Shown: positions 34,348-42,706 of the stretch, piece by piece
Layout: each line of letters begins with the position of its first letter
Position numbering within the stretch: position 1 is the first letter of the stretch
From: CAWKGV01 sp963849305
GTDB lineage: Bacteria > Pseudomonadota > Alphaproteobacteria > Acetobacterales > Acetobacteraceae
Assembly (NCBI GenBank): GCA_963849305.1
Contig: CAWKGV010000004.1
Coordinates: forward strand, 124,001 to 188,000
Direction: 5' to 3'
Length of the DNA stretch: 64,000 nucleotides
Translations under genes and position numbers: made by a program
Notes under the pieces: generated by a model
Database searches by the model: none
The model's input: the letters and a program-made list of their open reading frames with translations, nothing else
Told to the model about the DNA's origin: nothing

Positions 34348-34828
34348 ATGCGGATCCCCGAGCATGAATCGGTCGTGAGGCCGGAGTGGATCGAACTCCA
34401 ATGGCCATATGAACCTCGCCTATTACATTGTGGTGTTCGATCAGGCGCTGGACCAGGTGTTCGAGTCGCTCGATATCGGGACGGCCTATCGGCGACGGAC
34501 CGGGAATTCCTCTTTCGTCGTGGAAACCCACACGCTTTATGAGCGCGAAGTCGGAGCGGGAGAGCCGCTTCGGGTGATGACCCGCGTGCTGGGCGCGGAC
34601 CACAAGCGGCTTCATCTGTTCCAGGAGATGGTCCATGCAGTGCGCACGGAGCGGCTGGCCACACACGAGCAGATGTGCCTGCACATCGACATGACCACGC
34701 GCCGCACGACGGTCTGGCCGGCGAACCGGCGGGAAATCCTGGCCGCCGCGGTGGGCGCGCACGCGGCTTTGCCAGTGCCCCCGGCAGCGGGTCGGCGGAT
34801 CGCGATGCCGCAGCCGACTGGGGATTAG
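34348..34828 (+). pseudogene. Hotdog-fold acyl-CoA thioesterase, split by a one-base frameshift
   Basis: The first frame, from the ATG at 34348, reads IPEHESVVRPEWIEL, a typical thioesterase opening. The second frame carries the rest: NGHMNLAYYIVVFDQALDQVF, then TLYEREVGAGEPLRV, HLFQEMVHA and HEQMCLHIDM. The active-site NGHMN motif sits exactly at the break, with one extra base around 34396-34399 (a CC pair). Repairing that base gives a continuous protein of about 160 residues, of the type found with carnitine or betaine catabolism genes. The downstream part could start by itself at 34409 but would lack the first strand. Real mutation and sequencing error cannot be told apart here. Confidence 0.8.
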
Positions 34829-34897
34829 TGGCCCTGGCGCATAAAACCGGCGCCAATTTGTCGCGTCGGCCCATCTTCGGGCGGCAGGAACCGCGAT

Positions 34898-35740
34898 ATG
34901 GACGAGGCCGATCAAGTCCCACCGCTTCTCGACGAAGCGGAACACAAACAGGCTGCTGACGCCGCGCCGCTCCGGGCGCGGGTCATCCACGAGATCGTTC
35001 GCGAGGAGGGTGAGGCGGAACTGCGCCGCTCCGGCGCGGCGCTGGGCTGGTCGGGATTCTCGGCCGGGCTGTCGATGGGGTTCTCGTTCCTGGTGCTCAG
35101 CCTCGTGCGCGCCCAACTGCCGGAGGCCGGCTGGCGGCACTTGATCGCGAGCTTGGGTTATACCGTCGGCTTCGTGATCGTCATACTCGGACGCCAGCAA
35201 CTGTTCACGGAGAGCACGCTGACCGCCGTGCTGCCGGTGCTGACCAGCCGAACCTTGCGCGCCTTGCTATCAACTCTGCGCCTCTGGGGAATCGTGCTGG
35301 TCACGAACTTGGTCGGCACTTACATTTTCGCCGCGCTGATCACGCCAGAGGGAATTTTCGGTCCCGAGGTGCGCGATTCGCTGCTGGCGGTTGCGCGCGA
35401 GTCGGTCAGCGGCGCGTTCGGCCCGACGCTGCTGAAGGCGGTTTTCGCCGGCTGGCTGATCGCGATCATGGTATGGCTGCTGCCGAATTCCCGTTCTGCG
35501 CGACTTTTCGTCATCATCTTCATCACGTACATGGTCAGTATCGGCCACTTCTCCCATATCATCGCCGGCTCGACCGATGCGGCGTTCGCCGTGTTCACCG
35601 GGCAAGCCTCCGTCGCCGATTACCTGCGCGGCTTTCTGGCCCCGACGCTGCTGGGCAACACGATTGGCGGTGTATCGCTGGTAGCGCTTCTCAATCACGC
35701 GCCGGTCTTGCCGGAACTGCAAGAACGCCAGGATGACTAA
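34898..35740 (+). CDS. Formate/nitrite transporter (FNT) family protein, YfdC-like
   Basis: The 280-residue protein has a hydrophilic N-terminus of about 45 residues (VIHEIVREEGEAELRRSG), then six to seven membrane segments. FNT-family landmarks are visible in GWSGFSAGLSMGFSF, the GRQQLFTESTLTAVLPVL loop, FGPTLLKAVFAGWLIAIMVWL, and GHFSHIIAGSTDAAF with the conserved His. The long N-terminal tail and the QLFTE loop are those of the YfdC subgroup, whose substrate is not settled; FNT channels pass small monovalent anions such as formate or nitrite. The ATG follows GGCAGGAACCGCG. Confidence 0.86.
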   Translation: MDEADQVPPLLDEAEHKQAADAAPLRARVIHEIVREEGEAELRRSGAALGWSGFSAGLSMGFSFLVLSLVRAQLPEAGWRHLIASLGYTVGFVIVILGRQQLFTESTLTAVLPVLTSRTLRALLSTLRLWGIVLVTNLVGTYIFAALITPEGIFGPEVRDSLLAVARESVSGAFGPTLLKAVFAGWLIAIMVWLLPNSRSARLFVIIFITYMVSIGHFSHIIAGSTDAAFAVFTGQASVADYLRGFLAPTLLGNTIGGVSLVALLNHAPVLPELQERQDD

Positions 35741-36103
35741 TGCCTTTACGACCACTCGACAATCCCAAGACTTGACCAGGCTCAGGCCGCTCGAATCGCT
35801 CGACCTCGTTTGAGCGTGATCTCGCGACCGGTGCGATGATAAAGCGTGGTCGTCCACGGACTCCCCATTAGCCGCCGTCGCCTGAGCGCTTTCCGCCGAG
35901 CCGCCTGCTCTCAGAAATGCGGGGATTCCGGTGGCCAGCGGAACCTAGCGATGGCCATCGGTTCATGAGTTTCGAATTGCCGAGACCTGCCCCGGCTTTA
36001 GGCCGTCAGGTCCGGGAGGCGAGCGGCAAGGACCGGTTACGACGTTTCCACCAGGTGCGGTATGGTGCCGGGCGCGATCGGGACTGAAAGAAAGGCCAAG
36101 GCC
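35741..36103. other. Gene-free stretch between the FNT gene and the oxidoreductase operon
   Basis: I see no credible gene in these 363 bases in either direction and no hairpin with a T-tract. A moderately conserved ribosome site (GAAAGAAAGG) lies just before 36104. The stretch may hold the promoter of the cytochrome b561/molybdopterin gene, but I cannot point to a convincing one. Confidence 0.5.
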
Positions 36104-37843
36104 ATGACGGACTCGGTGAAGGTCACGCCGCCGCCGCACGATCTCATCGCGGCCAGCCTCACCCCGGCGGACGACCGCATTGTCCTCAGCCATTGGCTGC
36201 CTCCCCAGGAAGGCATCGTTCCCCGGATACGCATCGGCCGGCGCTGGATCAGCATATTATGGGCGTTACCGATCGCAGCCGTGGCGCTTATTTGCCTGAT
36301 CGCTCTGGCACAGAGCTTGCGGGAGCTCCCAGGCGTCCAGGCCTTCATCAAGGAGTACGGCGGGATTCCGCAGACCGCGCCCTCGGTCAATACCGGTTTT
36401 CCATGGTGGCTGCGGCTGCAGCACTTCCTGAACATGCTCTTTATGATGTTCATCATCCGCGCCGGAATTCAAATCCTGGCCGATCACCCCCGGCTCTACT
36501 GGAGGCGCGACTGCACGCCCGGCACCGACTGGTTCCGCTTCCAGAAGACCGTCCCGGCCGGCCGGGTTTGGACCTCGAAGGACGATTCCGTGACCCTGCC
36601 GGGCTGGCTGGGCATCCCCGGCATCCGCCACTCCATCGGCCTCGCGCGCTGGTGGCACTTCTCGGTCAACCTGCTGTGGGTGCTCAACGGCGCCGCCTTT
36701 TACGTGCTGCTCTTCACGACAAATCAGTGGCTTCGTCTGGTTCCCGTTACCTGGGATGTGTTCCCGAATGCGGTCTCGACCGCCATCCAGTATGCGTCGC
36801 TGGACTTTCCGGTGGACCATAGTTGGACCCGCTACAACGGCCTGCAGCAGATCACCTATTTCATCATGGTGTTCATCGCCGCCCCTCTCTCGATCGCAAC
36901 GGGCCTCATGCAGAGCCCGGCGATTTCCAACCGGCTGGGCTTGCTCGGGACCGTGCTGAACCGGCAGGCGGCCCGATCTATTCACTTCATCTCGTTCTCC
37001 TGGTTCGTGCTGTTCATCCTGGCGCACGGGATCATGGTGTTCGTCACCAGCCTGCGGCAGAACACGAACCACATGTTCGCCGGCGTGGCGAACAGCTCCT
37101 GGAGCGGAATCCCGCCCTTCATCTTGGCCATGGTGATCGTGGGGCTGGCCTGGTGGGTCGCCTCGCCCTTCACGGTCCGCCACGCCCGAGTTGTGCAGAA
37201 CGTCGGGGCGTTCATGATCGGGTGGCTCAAGGGCCTGGCCGAGTGGTGGGAGCCGAACGCCCAGCTCACCGAGAAGGACATCTCGCCCCATTTCTGGGTC
37301 AACGGCACCATGCCGAAATGGGACGCGTTCGACGCGCCGCTGGCGGATAACTTCGCGAGCTACCGGCTGCGGATCGGCGGACTGGTCCAGCAGCCACGGG
37401 AGTTCTCGCTGACCGAGCTGAGGGCGATGCCGAAGCAGGAGCAGATCACGACCCATTTCTGCATCCAAGGCTGGTCCGGCGTCGCCAAATGGGGCGGCGT
37501 CCCCATGCGCCACATCACCGACCTGGTGCGTCCGATGGACGATGCCCGCTACGCCGTCTTCTACTCCTTCGCGGATGGCGGGGACGCCGGCCGCTACTAC
37601 GACGTGCACAGGATGGAAAACATGCGCCACGAGCTGACCATTCTCGCCTACGACATGAACGGGGCGCCCCTGACCGTGCTGCATGGCGCGCCGCTGCGCT
37701 TGCGCTGCGAGAACGAGCTGGGCTTCAAGATGGTGAAATGGATCGCCGCGATCGAGTTCGTGCACGACTTCGCTGATCTCGGCGCCGGTCAGGGCGGCTA
37801 CAACGAGGACCATGAGTTCTACGGTTACCGGATGCCGATCTGA
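36104..37843 (+). CDS. Cytochrome b561-molybdopterin oxidoreductase fusion
   Basis: The 579-residue protein joins two modules. Residues about 50-375 are a membrane domain of the cytochrome b561 type with several helices and histidines (LRLQHFLNMLFMMFIIRAG, LARWWHFSVNLLWV, RSIHFISFSWFVLFILAHG). Residues about 395-579 are a sulfite-oxidase-fold molybdopterin domain with the molybdenum-ligating Cys453 in THFCIQGWSGVAKWGGVP, plus YYDVHRMENMRHELTILAYDMNG and LRLRCENELGFKMVKWI. No Tat signal is evident at the N-terminus, so the Mo domain probably faces the cytoplasm unless topology is unusual. Substrate unknown. It precedes a Rieske-FAD reductase gene by 14 bases. Confidence 0.85.
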   Translation: MTDSVKVTPPPHDLIAASLTPADDRIVLSHWLPPQEGIVPRIRIGRRWISILWALPIAAVALICLIALAQSLRELPGVQAFIKEYGGIPQTAPSVNTGFPWWLRLQHFLNMLFMMFIIRAGIQILADHPRLYWRRDCTPGTDWFRFQKTVPAGRVWTSKDDSVTLPGWLGIPGIRHSIGLARWWHFSVNLLWVLNGAAFYVLLFTTNQWLRLVPVTWDVFPNAVSTAIQYASLDFPVDHSWTRYNGLQQITYFIMVFIAAPLSIATGLMQSPAISNRLGLLGTVLNRQAARSIHFISFSWFVLFILAHGIMVFVTSLRQNTNHMFAGVANSSWSGIPPFILAMVIVGLAWWVASPFTVRHARVVQNVGAFMIGWLKGLAEWWEPNAQLTEKDISPHFWVNGTMPKWDAFDAPLADNFASYRLRIGGLVQQPREFSLTELRAMPKQEQITTHFCIQGWSGVAKWGGVPMRHITDLVRPMDDARYAVFYSFADGGDAGRYYDVHRMENMRHELTILAYDMNGAPLTVLHGAPLRLRCENELGFKMVKWIAAIEFVHDFADLGAGQGGYNEDHEFYGYRMPI

Positions 37844-37857
37844 GACAGGAGGATCGC

Positions 37858-39439
37858 ATGAGCGATGAAAAGCCCAAACTCAGCGGGCCCGATCTTACCC
37901 AGGGTGTTGAACTCTCGAAGGTCCCGGACGGGACCATGCTGCTCGGGCACGCACGCGGCGAGCCGGTGCTCCTTGCCCGGCGCGGCGACGAGGTGTTCGC
38001 GATCGGCGCCGTCTGCACGCATTACGGCGCTCCGCTCGAACAGGGGCTCCTCGTGGGCGACACCGTCCGATGTCAGTGGCATCATGCCTGCTTCAGCCTG
38101 CGCACTGGCGAGGCACTCCGCGCGCCGGCGCTGGACCCGGTGTCCCATTGGCAGGTCGAGACAGTGCGTGACGCGGCGCGTCAGTTCACGCCGGTCGAGA
38201 CGCCGGTCGGCGCTGTGTATGTTCGGGAGAAGCTGGCGCGGGTCGCTCGACAGCCGCAACCTAAGCCGCCCAGCAGGCCAAACTCCGTTGTCATCATCGG
38301 CGGCGGTGGCGCCGGCAACGCGGCGGCCGAGATGCTTCGCCGGGAGGGCTACGCCGGCCGGCTGACGATGCTCAGTGCCGACGAGTCAGTCCCATGCGAC
38401 CGCCCCAACCTGTCGAAAGGCTTTCTCGCGGGCTCGACGACCGACGATGCCAATCCTCTCCGTTCCGCTGAGTTCTACCGCGAGCACGATATCGACCTGA
38501 AGCTCGATGCGCGCGTGACAGCGATCGACACCGCGAACCGGAACGTTCAACTCGCCGACGGCAGCCAGCATGGCTACGACGCGCTCCTACTCGCGACCGG
38601 GGCCGAGCCGGTGCGGCTCGACATCCCGGGCGGCGATCTCCCGCACGTGCACTATCTGCGGACCCTGGCTGACAGCCGTGCCCTGGTTGCCAAGGCCCTG
38701 GCGTCGAAGCGCGCGGTGGTGATCGGCGCGAGTTTCATCGGCCTGGAGGTCGCGGCGTCGCTGCGCATCCGGAACCTCGACGTGGATGTGGTAGCACCCG
38801 AGGCGGTCCCGATGGAGCGGATCCTGGGACCGGAAGCCGGGAACTTCTTCCGCAAGCTGCACGAGGAGAATGGCGTGACGTTCCACCTCGGCACGACGGC
38901 GGTCTCGATCGACGAGCAGGCCGTCACCTTGAAGGACGGAGCACGCCTGCGGGCCGACCTGGTCGTCGTGGGCGTCGGCGTGCGGCCGGCCACCTCGCTG
39001 GCGGAACAGGCGGGTCTCGCGATCGACCGCGGCGTCACCGTGAACGAGTATCTCGAAACGAGCGTCCCGGGCATCTTCGCCGCCGGCGACATCGCGCGCT
39101 GGCCGGACAAGCTGACCGGTGAGCGAATTCGCGTCGAGCACTGGGTTGTCGCCGAGCGGCAAGGCCAGACAGCGGCGCACAACATCCTCGGCCGGCGCGA
39201 GCGGTTTGACTACGTGCCGTTCTTCTGGACCGAACAGTACCGATTTCGGCCTCGGCTACGTCGGCCACGCCGAACGATGGGACGAAGCCGAGATCGCGGG
39301 ATCGCTTGACGCCAGAGACTGCACCATAACCTACCGACACGGCGGCCGGAAGCTCGCGATGGCTGTCGTCCATCGGGATCTCGATGGCCTTCGCGCGGAA
39401 CTCGAACTCGAACAAGGAATCGCCGCAGGCACGCGATGA
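37858..39439 (+). pseudogene. Rieske-domain FAD/NAD(P) oxidoreductase, frameshifted near its C-terminus
   Basis: The first 460 codons encode an N-terminal Rieske domain (CTH at VCTHYGAPLEQG, CQWHH at VRCQWHHACF) followed by a two-dinucleotide reductase: FAD site IIGGGGAGNAAAEML, and NAD site VVIGASFIGLEVAASL, then IFAAGDIARWPD. This is the AIF/ferredoxin-reductase layout. After the FFWTEQY segment the frame is lost; the next frame continues the expected ending (DFGLGYVGHAERWDEAEI, then MAVVHRDLDGLRAEL). One extra C at 39241 explains it. As it stands the protein would end with about 22 unrelated residues and lack its C-terminal domain. It probably worked with the molybdoenzyme encoded upstream. 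Confidence 0.85.
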
Positions 39440-39479
39440 AGATGCCGGAAGCGCGGGCCGGCTACACGGAACGAAACCG

Positions 39480-39848
39480 ATGAGCACAAGAATCCCTGCG
39501 GGCAACGTCAGATTGAAGCGAGCCTACGAGCCGCCTGCTGCCCAGGATGGCACGCAAATCCTGATCGACCGATTGTGGCCGCGCGGGGTGTCGAAGGCAG
39601 ACGCCGCCCTGGATCAATGGATGAAGGATGCAGCGCCCAGCACCAAGCTGCGAAAATGGTTCGGGCACGATCCGGCCCGCTGGGACGAATTCCGTCATCG
39701 CTATGCTGAGGAGCTGCACCGGAACGCTGAGCCGCTGAGCCAACTGCGTTCACTCGCGCGACAGGGCCCGGTCACGCTGGTCTATTCGGCCCATGACGAG
39801 GCGCATAACGACGCGATCGTGCTGAGGGACCTGTTGCTGGGACGGTAG
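39480..39848 (+). CDS. DUF488 family protein (YeaO-like)
   Basis: The 122-residue protein shows the family pattern: VRLKRAYEPPAAQDGTQILIDRLWPRGVSK, LDQWMKDAAPSTKLRKWFGHDP, RWDEFRHRYAEEL, and LVYSAHDEAHNDAIVL. The conserved D-R-L-W-P-R-G motif is intact. Function of DUF488 is unknown; some members are heavy-metal or stress associated. The ATG at 39480 lies 40 bases after the end of the broken reductase, with no strong ribosome site. Confidence 0.85.
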   Translation: MSTRIPAGNVRLKRAYEPPAAQDGTQILIDRLWPRGVSKADAALDQWMKDAAPSTKLRKWFGHDPARWDEFRHRYAEELHRNAEPLSQLRSLARQGPVTLVYSAHDEAHNDAIVLRDLLLGR

Positions 39849-39876
39849 GCAGGTCTCCGTTGGCGTCGCTTCGCCC

Positions 39877-40242
39877 TCAGGCCAATTCCCCGCTCCGAAA
39901 ACGGGCGGCCCGCTCGAGAATATTTGCCATATCGAGGGCCGCACGGATCGTCAGCGGGTGATGCGTAGCCTCTGGCCTCGGCGATATGTAGGCCGCCATC
40001 CCGCGAGCCAGTTCGAGCTGCCGATCGGATGCCGTGGCAAGCAGTGCGATAACCAGGTTTTCCAAAGCGATCATGCGTACGTGAAGTTGCTCCAGTTCGG
40101 CGTCGGCCATTTTAGGGAGCGGAGGTTCATCCTCGCTCGAAACCGGGCTTGGCTGGGGGCCGGACGGCATGGCGCCGCCCTCGTTGTCCCACCTGGAAAG
40201 CGCCTGTTGGCGCTGACGCGGATCATCGGAAGTTCGGGTCAT
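39877..40242 (-). CDS. Hypothetical protein
   Basis: The 121-residue protein is hydrophilic, with a Pro/Ser-rich N-terminal third and a helical middle (AELEQLHVRMIALENLVIALLATASDRQLELARGMAAYI) that could form a coiled coil. It has no recognised domain. A perfect AGGAGG ribosome site lies eight to ten bases before the ATG, which is the main reason to accept it. It is convergent with the DUF488 gene and just downstream of the broken CBS gene on the same strand. Confidence 0.6.
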   Translation of the reverse strand: MTRTSDDPRQRQQALSRWDNEGGAMPSGPQPSPVSSEDEPPLPKMADAELEQLHVRMIALENLVIALLATASDRQLELARGMAAYISPRPEATHHPLTIRAALDMANILERAARFRSGELA

Positions 40243-40266
40243 TTGCCTGCCTCCTGTCCCGCCGGA

Positions 40267-40707
40267 TCAATGGTATCCGACACTCATAACATAATCGCGC
40301 AACAATCCCTCCTCGTCCTGCGCTTCGTCCAGGAGGCCCTGCAGCGCGTCTCGCGCGTTGAGCACTCCGAGTGGTCGGGAGTCCTGGTCCACGACGGGAA
40401 TATTTTTTAAGCTCCGCTCCTTCATTCGTCCCCAGACGTCGCGCAGCTAATCGCTTGGCCGGCAGAGCAAGACGTCGCGGGTCATCACCAGTGACGCCGC
40501 CATCAAGCAACTCGCTCCCTGACAGCGGCTGATCTGGCCGACGACGTCCGTCTTCGTGATGACCCCGGCCAAGAGGCCGGCGGTGCCGCACACGACGACG
40601 AGATCGGTGCCCCGGCGCAGAAGTTTCGCCGCTTCGATCATAGGGGCGCCGTCCGCGATCGTTACGAGCCTTGCACGCGCTGGGGTCAACAATCCTTGGA
40701 CGAGCAT
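40267..40707 (-). pseudogene. CBS-pair domain protein with an internal stop codon
   Basis: Read leftward from the ATG at 40707 (ribosome site AGAGGTG), the frame gives a CBS domain: LTPARARLVTIADGAPMIEAAKLL, VVVCGTAGLLAGVITKTDVV, and VMTRDVLLCRPSD. A TAG at 40449-40447 interrupts it. The same frame then continues the second CBS motif without any shift (LRDVWGRMKERSLKNIPVVD, SRPLGVLNARDALQGLL) to a TGA at 40267. Family members have Trp at the stop position, so a single TGG to TAG change is the likely cause. The intact protein would be 146 residues with two CBS repeats that bind adenosyl nucleotides. Confidence 0.85.
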
Positions 40708-40829
40708 CGCTTCACCTCTTGGTCAGTCGGGCTCCGATGGGCCTCTCCACGCGCCCATTTCCAGCCGGCGCGGCGGCATCCGCCGGGGGCGGCCTTCGTT
40801 GCACGCCTCATGCGCGTGCCCCGTCCCTC

Positions 40830-41216
40830 TCAACCGCCGAAGCCGATGCGCAGGGTGGCCACGATACCCGCGGAGGCAAGTGTGAAGCAGCCAAGCCGCA
40901 CCGCGATCACCGCCGCGAACTTAGCCCCGGAGTGCACATAATCCTCGATCACGACCTGCAGGCCAAGCGCGGTGTGATGGAACAAAGCGATCAGCAGCAG
41001 GGTCATTAGGATGGTAGCGAGCGGTGTCCTCAGCCATGCGATAAAAGTGGCGTAATCGCTGCCGGTATGCGTGATGATCAAGGCGACGAACCACAGTGTC
41101 AGCGGGATGAGGGCGATTGCTGATACGCGCTCCGCCCACCACTGTCCGACCCCCTCCTTAGCCGAACCGAGCCCGATTGCGCGGGCCAGGGGCGAGCGCA
41201 TGTCTTGACGGTCCAC
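40830..41216 (-). CDS. sdhD: Succinate dehydrogenase membrane anchor subunit SdhD
   Basis: The 128-residue protein has three membrane helices (VSAIALIPLTLWFVALIITH, TPLATILMTLLLIALFHHTALG, FAAVIAVRLGCFTLASAGIVATL) and the family motif H-x-x-x-G-L-Q-V-V-I-E-D-Y-V-H, with the His and Asp-Tyr that bind heme b and quinone. It begins with an MRSPLARAIGLGSAKEG segment that is common in alphaproteobacterial SdhD. It is the last gene of the leftward sdhB-sdhC-sdhD set and lies four bases after sdhC. It anchors complex II in the inner membrane. Confidence 0.9.
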   Translation of the reverse strand: MDRQDMRSPLARAIGLGSAKEGVGQWWAERVSAIALIPLTLWFVALIITHTGSDYATFIAWLRTPLATILMTLLLIALFHHTALGLQVVIEDYVHSGAKFAAVIAVRLGCFTLASAGIVATLRIGFGG

Positions 41217-41220
41217 GGCC

Positions 41221-41622
41221 CTACCTTGTCATCAACAAGCTGGCCACCCAGGCCGCCACGGTGAGCACCACGCTTGCCGCCACGACCGTCCATCCCGAGG
41301 CGTATATCGATCGGAGCTCGAAGCCGTGCACGGTGTCCCAGACCAGATGCCGGATGCCGCCGCAAAAATGCAGGAAGAAGCTGAAGGTGCACCCCAACAG
41401 CACGATCTGGCCAATCCACGATCCGATGGCGCCCTGCACCGCCGCATAAGTCTGCGGTCCCGTTGCGGCCGCGATCAGCCACACAACCAGCACGACGGAA
41501 CAGAAGCTCAAAATAATGCCGGTGAGCCGATTGGCGATCGACAACACCGACGTGAGCTGCGGTCGATAGATCTGCATATTGGGGGACAGTGGTCTGGGTC
41601 GCTTTGCCGTGGAGTTGGCCAT
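41221..41622 (-). CDS. sdhC: Succinate dehydrogenase cytochrome b556 subunit SdhC
   Basis: The ATG at 41622 (MANSTAKRPRPLSPNMQIYRPQL) gives 133 residues and fits the family; a start seven codons earlier is possible. The conserved RPLSPNMQIYRPQLTSVLSI opening, three membrane helices and the heme-binding His in FLHFCGGIRHLVWDT mark SdhC. It lies 24 bases downstream of sdhB and four bases upstream of sdhD. With SdhD it forms the quinone-reducing membrane part of complex II. Confidence 0.92.
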   Translation of the reverse strand: MANSTAKRPRPLSPNMQIYRPQLTSVLSIANRLTGIILSFCSVVLVVWLIAAATGPQTYAAVQGAIGSWIGQIVLLGCTFSFFLHFCGGIRHLVWDTVHGFELRSIYASGWTVVAASVVLTVAAWVASLLMTR

Positions 41623-41646
41623 GGTCGGTCTCGCCTTCTGCAACGG

Positions 41647-42486
41647 TCAGCTTCGCCGCTCGACCATCATCTTCTTGATCTCGGCGATCGCTTTGCCAGG
41701 GTTCAATCCTTTCGGGCAGGTCCGGGTGCAGTTGAGAATGGTGTGGCAGCGGTAGAGTCGGAACGGGTCTTCGAGATTGTCGAGCCGCTCGCCCGTTGCC
41801 TCGTCGCGGCTGTCAGCCAGCCAGCGCCACGCCTGGAGGAGCACGGCGGGTCCGAGAAAGCGGTTGCCGTTCCACCAATGGCTGGGGCAGCCGGACGTGC
41901 AGCAGAAGCAGAGGATGCATTCGTAGTAGCCGTCGACCTTGCTGCGCTCCTCTTTGGATTGCAGCCGCTCCGTTTCGGGCGCGGGCGTCTTGGACTTGAG
42001 CCAGGGTTCGATCGCCGCGTATTGCGCAAAGAGATGCGTCTGATCGGGAACGAGGTCCTTGATGATCTCCATGTTCGCCAGAGGATAGATCGTTGCCGGT
42101 GTGGCCAGGTCGCCAATGACTCGCAAGCAGGCGAGCCAGTTCGTGCCATCTATGTTCATGGAGCAGGAGCCGCAGATGCCTTCGCGGCACGAGCGGCGGA
42201 AGGTGAGCGTCGAATCCACCTTGTTCTTGATCCAGAAAAGCACATCCAGAACCATCGGGCCGCAATCGTCGAGATCGACTTCGAAGGTGTCGAGGCGCGG
42301 GTTCTCGCCGGAATCCGGATCGTAGCGATAGATCTCGAATGCCTTGACGCGTGCAGCGCCGGCTGGCGCTGGCCACGTCTTCCCGCGTCCGATGCGCGAT
42401 GCCGGGGCCACGCCGAAATTTCTCGGTACCGGGAACCGCTTGAGCAGGGTAGCGCGAGGAACCTGATCCGAGGAGCCGATGATCAT
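41647..42486 (-). CDS. sdhB: Succinate dehydrogenase iron-sulfur subunit SdhB
   Basis: The 279-residue protein has all three iron-sulfur cluster sites: the [2Fe-2S] ferredoxin-type CREGICGSC with a later Cys at LACLRV, the [4Fe-4S] CILCFCCTSGCP, and the cysteines of the [3Fe-4S]/[4Fe-4S] region in CHTILNCTRTCPKGLNPG. The N-terminus is about 15 residues longer than usual (MIIGSSDQVPRATLLKRF before the normal GRGKTWPAPAGA). No ribosome site is obvious, so the true start is uncertain. It passes electrons from FAD in SdhA to quinone in SdhCD. No sdhA gene is next to it in this window. Confidence 0.93.
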   Translation of the reverse strand: MIIGSSDQVPRATLLKRFPVPRNFGVAPASRIGRGKTWPAPAGAARVKAFEIYRYDPDSGENPRLDTFEVDLDDCGPMVLDVLFWIKNKVDSTLTFRRSCREGICGSCSMNIDGTNWLACLRVIGDLATPATIYPLANMEIIKDLVPDQTHLFAQYAAIEPWLKSKTPAPETERLQSKEERSKVDGYYECILCFCCTSGCPSHWWNGNRFLGPAVLLQAWRWLADSRDEATGERLDNLEDPFRLYRCHTILNCTRTCPKGLNPGKAIAEIKKMMVERRS

Positions 42487-42706
42487 TGTTCGCTTTTCGC
42501 CCTGGTTATCGCCTTGCGCCCAATCTGGCTGCCGCAGCGGGGAAGATGGCGATTGAAGAAATCAAACCACGAATTTTGCTGTTCCGTAGTTCATCTTATT
42601 ATGGGCCGATCACCGCCGGGTTGAAGGTCCAATCGGCGCACGGTGGCGATGGTTCCGGGGCGATCGAACCCGGCCACTGCGGCCCAAGGCGGCCGCGCCG
42701 CTCGCA

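Noticed and set aside
36266..37813. 515-residue minus-strand frame opposite the b561-molybdenum gene
   Set aside because: No domain resemblance, very His/Arg-rich, and the opposite strand has a clear two-domain protein; a typical GC-rich shadow.
41326..42624. 432-residue plus-strand frame opposite sdhC and sdhB
   Set aside because: It is antisense to two certain genes and has no recognisable motif.
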